Position numbers and translations under genes: made by a program
Notes under the pieces: generated by a model
What the model was told of the DNA's origin: nothing
Database searches by the model: none
Seen by the model: the letters and a program-made list of their open reading frames with translations, nothing else
Shown: in pieces, positions 8,412 through 16,115 of the stretch
Layout of the letters: the number at the start of each line of letters is the position of its first letter
Numbering within the stretch: the stretch's first letter is position 1
Origin: Oceanobacillus jordanicus
GTDB taxonomy: Bacteria; Bacillota; Bacilli; Bacillales; Amphibacillaceae
DNA: 64,000 nucleotides
Assembly: GCF_022095695.1 (NCBI RefSeq)
Contig: NZ_JAIFZM010000005.1
Span: forward strand, 62,001-126,000
Reading direction: 5' to 3'

Positions 8412-8508
8412 CACTGTACCCGAGTTAGGGTATAGCACTGTACTCTACGTAGGGTACAACACTGTACTCTAGTTAGGGTATAGCAAAAGGTGTCCCTAAT
8501 TAGGGTAC
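8412..8508. repeat. Array of four 18-bp dyads in three 24-bp tandem units
   Basis: Three adjacent 24-bp units (8412-8435, 8436-8459, 8460-8483) share CACTGTAC at the left and TAGGGTA at the right. Each contains an imperfect palindrome, consensus GTACYCTANNTAGGGTAY, at 8416-8433, 8440-8457 and 8464-8481. A fourth dyad (8491-8508) contains a perfect CCCTAATTAGGG core. The centres are 24, 24 and 27 bp apart. The layout looks like cooperative binding sites for a dimeric protein or an iteron cluster. Confidence 0.8.
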
Positions 8509-8744
8509 AAACAAATATTCGCTTGTGATTTGGTTATGTCTAATTGGTTTTCCGATAATATAAATTTATCACCTTTTCAACAAAGTTTCTTGTAAATTAA
8601 CGGTAAATAAACTGGAATTATTTCGATTTTTTTTCGTAAAAAACCCGCCATTTAATCTAAGTAGTTCCGATACTGTGGAGAAGATTTAAAAAGCAATCTA
8701 ATTAGACAAACTAAACGCACTATTTTTAGCAACATAAATATATA

Positions 8745-8778
8745 CAAAACGCTTGAATTTTAATATCCAAGCGTTTTG
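8745..8778 (+). terminator. Hairpin terminator, possibly bidirectional
   Basis: CAAAACGCTTG and CAAGCGTTTTG form a perfect 11-bp stem with a 12-base loop. The plus-strand side is followed by TTTTTAC, and the minus side by TATATATTT. It could stop transcripts from the metallophosphoesterase gene on the minus strand as well as plus-strand transcripts. Confidence 0.6.
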
Positions 8779-9004
8779 TTTTTACAATTTTCTTATTCAA
8801 TTAAAGCACCCGTTAGTGTAGAATCGACTAACTAAAATGTGACATCATCCATTTTCAATTACATATTTAAAAAGTAAAAACAAAATTACTATAATAAGAA
8901 CTAATGAATAGATAACAGACCATATACTTTTAATCAAATAAAGAATCTAACAAAACATCAAAGGATGGAATACCTATAGCTTAAAACTTTTTTGATTGAT
9001 TCTC

Positions 9005-10726
9005 TTAGTTTGTTAGCTTGGGATTTATCAGATTCATTAACTCAAATCCTGTATTCATTTTAGAATAAATTGAGCACACCACAAAGAGCTCTTTGCTTGC
9101 AAATTTCACAATTTTGCTTTGGCCAGATGATGCTGGTATATGATGATGACCATGTATGGCTCCGATTATATTATATTCCTTAAATAATTTTTCAATTTTC
9201 GGTTCAGACAAATTGTAATCCTTATTATACGCCTTGCTTTTTATTGAAAGCATACTCAGTTCATTAAACAGTGGTGCATGTGAAACTATTATTGTTGGAA
9301 TATCATAATCGTTGTTTAGTAATTCCTTTAATGATTTAAGAATAAACTTTTGTTGCTCATCCTTTCTCTTAACTAAAGCAACAGGTATTGTGAGCCCAAT
9401 ATACCGGATTCCTTCATGAACTATATGATTATTATGTAATACGTTTAATTGTGGAAATCGTTTTTCAAGTTCAACCTTTACTACCTCGTAAAATCTATGG
9501 TTACCCACAGGCAACATGTGCCATGACTCATCAGGATTTTCTAAGAGTTGTTTAAACCATTTACTATTCCAAAATAGACTCCATTTTTTTCCTTGCAGTT
9601 CGTCTATATTATTATTATCCGGCAATACATCTACTAATTCATGATTTCCAATTACATAGATACCTTTAATATCTCCGTTTGTTGCACGAGAATCTGAAAT
9701 ATCCCCTACCAATATATTGAAATTCCTGTTAATAAATGGAAGATTCCCGTCAATAGTGTGGACATCAGAGACAACATTCAGTAAATTTGTATTCTCTGTC
9801 GAAAGAACATTTTCAAAATATTTTTCTGATTCTTTAGGATGAACACTATGCGGAATATAATTTTTTCTAACTTCAGAGATTTCTTTCCCTGATCTTGATC
9901 GTAAAATCGGCTTATCATTTAAATTCAAGGACTGTTTGGCAATGATGATTGGATTTTCTGTATTTACCTTTTCTGCTTGAGGTACTAAACTCAATGCTGG
10001 TTTTATATCTGATTTATAGGTTAAAAACTTATCCTTATTTCTATTATTAGCAAGAGATCGCTTTAGAAGATTTGTTTCTAACAATTTAACACTCTTTCCA
10101 TCAGTTGTTATGGGTAAAGATTTAGTAAGTTGAACGACAAAGTTATGATATTCGAAAATATACTCGGATATTCCTGTGTTTACATTCTCACTAAACAAGA
10201 ACTTACCTGCTAAATTTGCAGAAATAGGTCCAGTTTCATCATGCTGCAGTAGTCGCCCAAGAATTTGAATCTCAAATAATGGATTTTGAAATATTGCATT
10301 ATATGCTTGTTTAACTTCAAAAGAGTTTTTATCAACACGTTTTTTTGTAGCTTGAAAAATACTAAGCATAATGTATTTTTCTAAATTACCTTTATGCATT
10401 TTAATATACTCGCGTACCTCTTCTGGATGGAGTAAGTACTGAATAGTTGCACGTTGGATATAATTCCTAGCTGTATCATAAGGAATGGCTGAATAGACAA
10501 TATCTCCTCTGGATGATATAACCAAATCTTTTTTCTTCATACTATATGTCAATTGAAAATAATCGTTTCTAAATAATATTTTGTTGACAGGTCGTCGTGT
10601 ATTTTCTGGATAAAGTTCGAAACGTGCAACAAGTTCTGACGATAGTTCATCCTCAGTTTTTGTTGCTATAAATGGGATAAGCTTTTTAGCGACAATTAAA
10701 GAACTTTTTATTTTATTAGTTTTCAT
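9005..10726 (-). CDS. Large metallophosphoesterase with an unrecognised N-terminal half, accessory prophage gene
   Basis: A 573-residue protein. The C-terminal part has all five calcineurin-type metallophosphoesterase blocks in order: SDVHT (320-324), GDISD (341-345), GNHE (360-363), SHAP (482-485) and GHHH (526-529). It should therefore bind two metal ions and hydrolyse a phosphoester. Residues 1 to about 310 match nothing I can name. They are helical, without signal peptide or membrane segment. ATG 10726 has GAGGTGATTTA before it. The gene lies between the ArpU terminator and a long gene-free stretch, outside the conserved phage gene order. A host-benefit role, for example in phage defence, is possible; no substrate can be inferred. 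Confidence 0.8.
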   Translation of the reverse strand: MKTNKIKSSLIVAKKLIPFIATKTEDELSSELVARFELYPENTRRPVNKILFRNDYFQLTYSMKKKDLVISSRGDIVYSAIPYDTARNYIQRATIQYLLHPEEVREYIKMHKGNLEKYIMLSIFQATKKRVDKNSFEVKQAYNAIFQNPLFEIQILGRLLQHDETGPISANLAGKFLFSENVNTGISEYIFEYHNFVVQLTKSLPITTDGKSVKLLETNLLKRSLANNRNKDKFLTYKSDIKPALSLVPQAEKVNTENPIIIAKQSLNLNDKPILRSRSGKEISEVRKNYIPHSVHPKESEKYFENVLSTENTNLLNVVSDVHTIDGNLPFINRNFNILVGDISDSRATNGDIKGIYVIGNHELVDVLPDNNNIDELQGKKWSLFWNSKWFKQLLENPDESWHMLPVGNHRFYEVVKVELEKRFPQLNVLHNNHIVHEGIRYIGLTIPVALVKRKDEQQKFILKSLKELLNNDYDIPTIIVSHAPLFNELSMLSIKSKAYNKDYNLSEPKIEKLFKEYNIIGAIHGHHHIPASSGQSKIVKFASKELFVVCSIYSKMNTGFELMNLINPKLTN

Positions 10727-10896
10727 TAAATCACCTCATCATTTTAAGATAATAACTGACTCTTGCACTATCCTGCCCCGTTAGTTGAATAACTTTTAAT
10801 TCGAAACATCATATCAATACTTTAACACAAAATTACAAATTACTTCCTTGGTTTATAAGAATACTGTATTTCGAAGAATATAAAGAAAAATAAGAA

Positions 10897-10920
10897 GACC
10901 AAATCATATTCGATTTGGTC
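10897..10920 (-). terminator. Rho-independent terminator after arpU-like gene
   Basis: GACCAAATC and GATTTGGTC form a 9-bp stem with a 6-base loop, followed on the minus strand by TTCTTATTTTTC. It closes the early/middle operon and isolates the metallophosphoesterase gene downstream. Confidence 0.75.
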
Positions 10921-10982
10921 TGTTAATTAGTATGTTGTTTTGTATGTTTCTCCACCGAAGCAGAAACTTACATTTCAGCGAG

Positions 10983-11438
10983 TTAGTTATTCGTGTATTC
11001 TTTTGTTACTGCAATATTCAGGTTCAAAGCTAGCTTGTAAAAAGCTTTCCAACGTATCTTGGCATATGTTTTCTCACTTATTGGTGGTTGGAATGTAAAG
11101 CAGTATACCTTATAATCTGATAAATATTCAGCGTCCTCACTCAAATATCGCTCCTCGATCAAAAACCTTTCCATTTTTGGTAATCGTCTCACAGCACGTT
11201 CAATCCGATCACAGTATTTTTTTCTGTACTCTTTCTCATCGACATTATGGGTAGCAGCCATACCTGTTTGATCACTAATAGTATTCGCTTTACCACCACC
11301 TACGTCATCATAACTCACTGTAATGGATGTCTCTCTTTCCTCGAATGTTAAGTATTTAAAGAGTCGATACTTTTCCAACGCTGCTTCTACTTCCTGTTGT
11401 GTTGCTTTTCTATCTAACTCTGGCAATTCGAAACTCAT
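10983..11438 (-). CDS. ArpU-family phage late transcription regulator
   Basis: A 151-residue protein with the ArpU/RinA-like layout. RIERAVRRLPKMERFLIEERYL is near the middle and a C-terminal sigma-4-like helical segment contains ISEKTYAKIRWKAFYKLALNL. Members switch on the packaging and lysis operon, and this gene stands in the usual place at the end of the early genes. The late genes begin about 4 kb further on because accessory genes are inserted between. ATG 11438 is preceded by AAAGGGGGATGC. Confidence 0.8.
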   Translation of the reverse strand: MSFELPELDRKATQQEVEAALEKYRLFKYLTFEERETSITVSYDDVGGGKANTISDQTGMAATHNVDEKEYRKKYCDRIERAVRRLPKMERFLIEERYLSEDAEYLSDYKVYCFTFQPPISEKTYAKIRWKAFYKLALNLNIAVTKEYTNN

Positions 11439-11493
11439 ATAGTAGCATCCCCCTTTAAATAGGAGTGGTCCCAGTTTCCCAGGACCGAATCTA

Positions 11494-11994
11494 TTAATTT
11501 AATACTTCATCATCATCAAATTGAATGTCTGGATGGTCAAAGCTCACGTCATCATCTTCCACATTTGGTATATCGTCCATGCTTACTTGTCCTTCTGCTA
11601 CTTCTACAGTTTCATCACTACCCACACTGTAGTCAATGCCTTGGTGATCCTCTGCGCCCTCTTCAAATTCTTCAATACTTAGCTGAGACGGTTCAAGGAA
11701 AAGTGTTACGGTACTCCCCGCGAATTTGTACAGCTGCAGCACTTTGTTTTCATTGTCACCTTTTACATTAAATTTTAGGACAGTCTTTTTGCTATCTCGC
11801 TGGATTGACTTAAACTCTGTAGATAATTGCCCAGCCTCACTACCCTCTACTTCTAGTACAGCAATATTACCGGCAAGTGTGACCAGCTCATCTGAATGTT
11901 CTAGCCCGCCCCCTTGTATATGAAACTCCAATACTTCCTTTTTATCGTCCTTCTGGATCTTCTTAAATAACACTTTCACTTCCATTTTAGACAT
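11494..11994 (-). CDS. Acidic phage protein with an internal duplication
   Basis: A 166-residue protein of unknown function. Residues about 9-50 and 60-101 are two copies of one unit: LFKKIQKDDKKEVLEFHI aligns with EFKSIQRDSKKTVLKFNV, and both end in a beta-strand pair (IAVLEVE and VTLFLEP). After residue 105 the chain is very acidic (runs of Asp and Glu, ending DDDEVLN) and probably disordered. ATG 11994 has AGGAGGAATAAG upstream. It sits between the RuvC-like and ArpU genes. A DNA-mimic or protein-binding tail is conceivable. Confidence 0.7.
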   Translation of the reverse strand: MSKMEVKVLFKKIQKDDKKEVLEFHIQGGGLEHSDELVTLAGNIAVLEVEGSEAGQLSTEFKSIQRDSKKTVLKFNVKGDNENKVLQLYKFAGSTVTLFLEPSQLSIEEFEEGAEDHQGIDYSVGSDETVEVAEGQVSMDDIPNVEDDDVSFDHPDIQFDDDEVLN

Positions 11995-12119
11995 GAACTT
12001 ATTCCTCCTATTAATTTAGCCACTATTCTAAGCGACATTTGATTTTTAACACCTAATGCGAACAATTTATATTCGTAAACCTTAGAATCTCTCAAAATGG
12101 CTCTAAGTGCTTTTTATAA

Positions 12120-12650
12120 TTATCCTAGTTGTACTTTGGTTAATACTTCAGCTTGATAGTTAAACTGAACCTTTTTTAACACTAGTGATCTAGCTATTTG
12201 AGCCATAATATAAGCGTCTACCACGTTGTCGCTAGGATGAATAAAGCCAAAGTGTTTTTCTACTGCATTCATTACAGCTCTTTTCTTAGCTGCTCCTTTT
12301 AACCGTTTCTTATTACCTGGTTCACCTGTCCAGCCAGTTTCATTTACAAACTTTTTAACTGCGTTAGGAGCAACTTCGTAATATCTCAATTTACGCTTAT
12401 AGAGTTCATTCCGGATCCCGTGATGTAATCCACCTGCAAACATAGCTTTCTGCGTACTGAAAGGGAAACCTTCAATGGTGATAATGTCACCTGATTGCAC
12501 ATGATCAACTACTTCACTTATTAAAGTGATCATTCGCTTTGGATCCTTATCACTTATGCCTGTTAATTCCTTTGCTTTTAACACATTTCCGTTTTCATCA
12601 AGTGCAACGAAACCTGTTTTAGAAGCTGGGTCAATTCCTACGAATCTCAT
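12120..12650 (-). CDS. RuvC-like Holliday junction resolvase
   Basis: A 176-residue RNase H-fold nuclease. It opens MRFVGIDPAS (Asp7), has IITIEGFPF (Glu60) and PSDNVVDAYIMAQ (Asp141 and Asp145), the four acidic metal ligands of RuvC-type resolvases. It would cleave branched DNA made during phage replication and recombination before packaging. Its ATG overlaps the preceding stop in TAATG, so it is co-translated with the 50-residue gene. Confidence 0.82.
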   Translation of the reverse strand: MRFVGIDPASKTGFVALDENGNVLKAKELTGISDKDPKRMITLISEVVDHVQSGDIITIEGFPFSTQKAMFAGGLHHGIRNELYKRKLRYYEVAPNAVKKFVNETGWTGEPGNKKRLKGAAKKRAVMNAVEKHFGFIHPSDNVVDAYIMAQIARSLVLKKVQFNYQAEVLTKVQLG

Positions 12651-12802
12651 TATCTATCTACGCCTTTCATAGCTCTAATGGTTGCTAGTTTGGTTTTTAA
12701 CTCCCGAAAAGTCTTTCCTTCAATATCTGTATAACCATGCTTTTTTAATTGCTCAATAACATGGGCTTCCATGCGTTTGTGTTGAACGTCTACTGGTTTC
12801 AT
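12650..12802 (-). CDS. Small phage protein (50 aa)
   Basis: The start at ATG 12802 is preferred because GAGGTG lies 8 bases before it; an upstream in-frame ATG (12850) would overlap the helicase gene. The 50-residue product begins MKPVDVQHKRMEAHVIEQL and ends with a basic segment. No domain is recognised. It is common for a protein of this kind to sit between replication helicase and resolvase genes. Confidence 0.6.
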   Translation of the reverse strand: MKPVDVQHKRMEAHVIEQLKKHGYTDIEGKTFRELKTKLATIRAMKGVDR

Positions 12803-12810
12803 TTGATTAT

Positions 12811-14100
12811 TCACCTCTTCTTGTCCAGCTCCACAAATTGCTGTTTCCATCCTCTAAATAAGAGGCGGAACTCATTCAAGCCTGTGTTACGCCCTTTAGC
12901 AATAAACTGCTGCACTACCTTGCCGTTAGGTTCGGTGTCGCGTGGATCCAGCCAAAGGAACTCAACTACATCTGCATCTTGTTCGATGGACCCTGATTCC
13001 TTTAATTCTGATAGAGTGGGCTTCTTTGGATTTTTGTCACTATCTCTTGTCATTTGAGATAACATCATGAACACACAATTTATTTCACGCGCTATTTGTT
13101 TAGCGGCTCCCGTAACATTACCTATTGCAGTGGACCTGTTTTCGCCATTCTTCTGTGGTATTTTCATAATCTGCAGGTAATCTACAGCTATCATGGCAAT
13201 ATCGCCAAGTTGCCTTTTAAACCTTCTAGCTGTGGCTCTAACTTCTTCAATAGTCACACCGCTGCTGTCTTGAATGTAGATTGGTAGTTTTTCCAATCGG
13301 TTGTATGCTTCTTCAATCTCTCCATACTGGCGCGGGCTAAGTTCTTTATTCCGTATCTTGTTATAAGGAATATCAGTCATATTGGAAACCATTCTATCCT
13401 TAAGCTGTGCATCATCCATTTCTTGTGACCAGATAAGGACTGGCCCCGAATAAGCCACTCCCATAGTCCTTTGTAAAAGCTTTGCGGTTTTACCTACAGA
13501 AGGTCGACCAGCTGAGACAAATAAGTCTCCTCTATAAACGCCTTTTGCCCATGTATCAAACTGAGGAAATCCTGTCTCAATATAATTAACTTCCTTGTTA
13601 GTAAGGTGCTGGAAATAGGTCTGTCTTGTTTCAGCCATGCTTTTCATCCGTCCCTTCTCTTTTGGTCGTATCTCTGTAGCAAGTGCTTCTACTGCAGCAA
13701 AGTATTCATCATCACTATCAAAGTCTTCTCTAGACGTTTCAGCTATCTTGTTTCCTATCTCTGCACCTCGTCTACGCACAGCCTTAGACCGAACTATATT
13801 AGCGTGTTGCATTACATTGGCTGTAGTCGGACATGATTCTGCTAGTTGAGTGAAGTAAGATACACTTACCTCATTTGCGCGATTGTTCTTCACGTACATT
13901 TCTGTAACAGTTACTACATCTACTGGCTGTTCTTTATCTTCTAGCCACCTCATAACACGGTAGATTTGTTGGTGTCTTAGATCTTTAAAGTCTCGATCCT
14001 CAAGAAAGATAATGTCATCAAGTACATTGGGATCCAAAAACACTGCACCGAGCACAGATTGTTCAGCTGATAAGTCTTCAATTAGTCCATTTGAATTCAT
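12811..14100 (-). CDS. DnaB-like replicative helicase
   Basis: A 429-residue protein with the two DnaB domains. The N-terminal helical domain begins LSAEQSVLGAVFLDPNVLDD. The RecA-type motor has Walker A GRPSVGKT (about 198-205), Walker B in IAMIAVDYLQIM, and the conserved SGSIEQDADVVEFLW. It unwinds phage DNA, probably after loading by the O-type protein encoded just upstream, whose gene overlaps it by 23 bases. Slightly shorter than the chromosomal enzyme, as usual for phage copies. Confidence 0.88.
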   Translation of the reverse strand: MNSNGLIEDLSAEQSVLGAVFLDPNVLDDIIFLEDRDFKDLRHQQIYRVMRWLEDKEQPVDVVTVTEMYVKNNRANEVSVSYFTQLAESCPTTANVMQHANIVRSKAVRRRGAEIGNKIAETSREDFDSDDEYFAAVEALATEIRPKEKGRMKSMAETRQTYFQHLTNKEVNYIETGFPQFDTWAKGVYRGDLFVSAGRPSVGKTAKLLQRTMGVAYSGPVLIWSQEMDDAQLKDRMVSNMTDIPYNKIRNKELSPRQYGEIEEAYNRLEKLPIYIQDSSGVTIEEVRATARRFKRQLGDIAMIAVDYLQIMKIPQKNGENRSTAIGNVTGAAKQIAREINCVFMMLSQMTRDSDKNPKKPTLSELKESGSIEQDADVVEFLWLDPRDTEPNGKVVQQFIAKGRNTGLNEFRLLFRGWKQQFVELDKKR

Positions 14101-14851
14101 CCGGATCCTTCCCTTCTGCTATCCATTGTTGAAGTGCGATTTCCATATCGCGATGGTCTGGATGTTGCTTCGGCTGAGAAGGCTTTTTCTCTTCGTTCAT
14201 TCTAATGGCAAGATCCATAAACTTATCCCGTAACTTCTTAGCTGATAGGATATTAGTCTTCCAGAAAGAATGCTGCGTAACCCAATCCATGACTTCTTTT
14301 GCTTGCTTTTTGGTTACTCCGTCCAGTTCGACAAGCTTCCTAAATTCATCAGCATAGTTTTGTAGGTTCGCTTTCTTAACTAAGTGCTCCACACCTGCTT
14401 CTTTTGCTACAGCAGTGATAAGTGTATGAAAATAAACGGCCATTTTATAATAGGTGTTGTCTTCGGTGTATTTCGTTTTCTTTTGTTTAGGTTTTTTATT
14501 CGTTTTTATCTCAGGACCAGGTTCCTTGCTACTTTCTTTCTTGTCCCATTCTTTATAATTCTTGTTGAATGTCAAAACTCTCGCCCCTTTCTGACCAATC
14601 TCTATGGAATTAATAACGTTCCTTGCGATTAATACTTTAAGCTCCCGATCAACAGCACTACGACTAGAATTAATAACTTCTGCAAGGTAGGTAACGGAAA
14701 GTTCTCTATGTTTTCTCTGATAGCCATATGTATTTCTCCATATAGCTATCACGAGTCGAAACTGTGTCCCATTGAGATTGGCCTTCATGATTTCGTCCAG
14801 AATTTCATTGGCAATCCCTGTATATCCATTTTCTCTTTGTGGATTTGCCAT
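14078..14851 (-). CDS. Phage replication protein, O-type N-terminal domain
   Basis: A 257-residue protein. Residues 1-100 form a winged-helix of the phage replication protein O type (GYTGIANEILDEIMKANLNG, then FRLVIAIWRNTYGY and SSRSAVDRELKVLI). A Lys-rich linker and a C-terminal helical domain follow that probably contacts the helicase. It should bind the phage origin, which in such phages is often inside this gene. It overlaps the helicase gene by 23 bases. Confidence 0.8.
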   Translation of the reverse strand: MANPQRENGYTGIANEILDEIMKANLNGTQFRLVIAIWRNTYGYQRKHRELSVTYLAEVINSSRSAVDRELKVLIARNVINSIEIGQKGARVLTFNKNYKEWDKKESSKEPGPEIKTNKKPKQKKTKYTEDNTYYKMAVYFHTLITAVAKEAGVEHLVKKANLQNYADEFRKLVELDGVTKKQAKEVMDWVTQHSFWKTNILSAKKLRDKFMDLAIRMNEEKKPSQPKQHPDHRDMEIALQQWIAEGKDPDEFKWTN

Positions 14852-14865
14852 AGTTAATCATCCGT

Positions 14866-15198
14866 TCATTGTTGAAATAGTTTGGTGACCATTTTCGCGA
14901 AGTTACTTATATCTCGTTGCTCGTTATCTACATATGGCTTGTCTAGCCAAACTTTGATCATCTTCTCCAATTCACTTGAAAGGTCGATTTCAGGAATATA
15001 ACCATGGAGGATTGCTCTTAAATACGTTGTTGGATTATCTTTAGCATATTCCTTTATAATTTGTGCCGGTCCGTGCACCATAGACACCGGAATAGCCATA
15101 AGCATTAGATTAATAGAATCCCTCGACATGGTTTTCCACTGGTTATAATGAAAATCCAAAGCATTCGCAACATCTTTGGGAAGTTTTACTGGCTCCAT
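14866..15198 (-). CDS. Hypothetical phage protein (110 aa)
   Basis: I do not recognise this protein. It has 110 residues, is helical and cytosolic, with the segments FHYNQWKTMSRDSINLMLMAIP and YLRAILHGYIPEID. It starts one base before the stop of the MBL-fold gene and ends 14 bases before the O-type gene start, so it belongs to the replication operon. A replication accessory role fits its position only. Confidence 0.6.
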   Translation of the reverse strand: MEPVKLPKDVANALDFHYNQWKTMSRDSINLMLMAIPVSMVHGPAQIIKEYAKDNPTTYLRAILHGYIPEIDLSSELEKMIKVWLDKPYVDNEQRDISNFAKMVTKLFQQ

Positions 15199-15960
15199 TC
15201 AAACAACCTCCAATTTATAATGTGTGTCTCTTTTTAATCCTTTTTTCATCAACGCTCTAACGGTAGTCATTTCAGCCAGGGCAGTCATGTTGTTATTGCT
15301 AGATAAGTGAGTTAAATAGATTTGCTCTCCGTTGCCCTGGACTAATTCCGCAAGTGCTGCAGCTGTCTGCTCATTTGATAGATGCCCTACATGAGAGAGG
15401 ACCCTAGCCTTTACGATGTTGGGATAATCAGAAGCTTCTACCATTCTTGGTTCGTGGTTGCTCTCTATGATGTAAATATCGCTGTGTCTCATCTGAAATA
15501 GCATAAGCTCGTCTACTTTTCCTGTATCTAGACAGATAGAAGCTTTAAAGTTCCCGTCAACATTTTCAATCACATAGCCTTTAGGTTCGTATGCATCATG
15601 ATGAACATCAAAAGCTGATACTTCGAATACCCAATCCTCATCCGAGAAAGGTACTAACACCGACTCTTGATCAGCTATATAACATAAGTCCTCATTCACT
15701 AAATCAATATCCTTCCATTCTTTTTCGCCAGCAAAGACTGGTATTTTATATTTATTAGCCAACGGCAACCCTTTTGTATGGTCCTTGTGAGCGTGAGTTA
15801 TAAAGATAGCCTCAATCTTGTTTGGTGTGATACCAACTTCCAGAAGCCTTTTCTCTATCTTTGTTTTAGTTATTCCAGCATCTACTAGAATGGTAGATTC
15901 TCCACTTGTTAGGGCAATGCAGTTACCAGCCGATCCGGAAGCTAAAATGTCAACTTTCAT
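15199..15960 (-). CDS. MBL-fold metallo-hydrolase, WalJ/YycJ-like
   Basis: A 253-residue metallo-beta-lactamase-fold enzyme with the metal motif THAHKDH (55-61), an N-terminal ASGSAGNC loop, and C-terminal histidines including VLSHVGHLSNEQ and LTHLSSNNN. It resembles the WalJ/YycJ group, often carried by phages near recombination genes. Likely a nuclease or phosphodiesterase. ATG 15960 is chosen because of the GGAGGAAATGAGGGG sequence before it and the overlap with the 52-residue gene; an upstream start at 15996 is unlikely. Confidence 0.8.
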   Translation of the reverse strand: MKVDILASGSAGNCIALTSGESTILVDAGITKTKIEKRLLEVGITPNKIEAIFITHAHKDHTKGLPLANKYKIPVFAGEKEWKDIDLVNEDLCYIADQESVLVPFSDEDWVFEVSAFDVHHDAYEPKGYVIENVDGNFKASICLDTGKVDELMLFQMRHSDIYIIESNHEPRMVEASDYPNIVKARVLSHVGHLSNEQTAAALAELVQGNGEQIYLTHLSSNNNMTALAEMTTVRALMKKGLKRDTHYKLEVV

Positions 15961-16115
15961 TTCGTACCCCTCATTTCCTCCTGGCATCGTGGGCAAATTT
16001 TAAGCCCGCGATAGTATTCTTCTTTACCAGGATTCATTTCTTTACCGCATAGCTCACAGTCCGGCCTGCGTTCAAAAACAATTACTTGTGGCAAGTACTT
16101 AGTCGAGTGTTTCAT
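15957..16115 (-). CDS. Small zinc-ribbon phage protein (52 aa)
   Basis: A short frame from ATG 16115 to TGA 15957, overlapping the annealing-protein gene by 17 bases and the MBL gene by 4. The 52-residue product has two cysteine pairs, CELC and CPRC, about 20 residues apart, which is a classic zinc ribbon. Overlaps at both ends suggest translational coupling. Function is unknown; a DNA-binding helper of recombination is plausible. Confidence 0.65.
   Translation of the reverse strand: MKHSTKYLPQVIVFERRPDCELCGKEMNPGKEEYYRGLKICPRCQEEMRGTK

Larger units (their letters stand above)
8267..9004. other. 738-bp AT-rich gene-free region in the prophage
   Basis: No frame with a credible ribosome site was found on either strand. 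The stretch contains the four-dyad array at 8412-8508 and a hairpin at 8745-8778. The remainder is AT-rich with homopolymer runs (for example an 8-T run near 8628). It separates the metallophosphoesterase gene from the 134-residue gene. Confidence 0.6.

Noticed and set aside
8412-8508. A short CRISPR-like array
   Set aside because: The units are directly adjacent with no unique spacers, and each is internally palindromic; there are no cas genes.
12001-12119. A possible small frame between the RuvC-like gene and the acidic duplicated protein
   Set aside because: An ATG-started frame of about 20 codons overlaps the next start, but no ribosome site precedes it and the peptide has no pattern.
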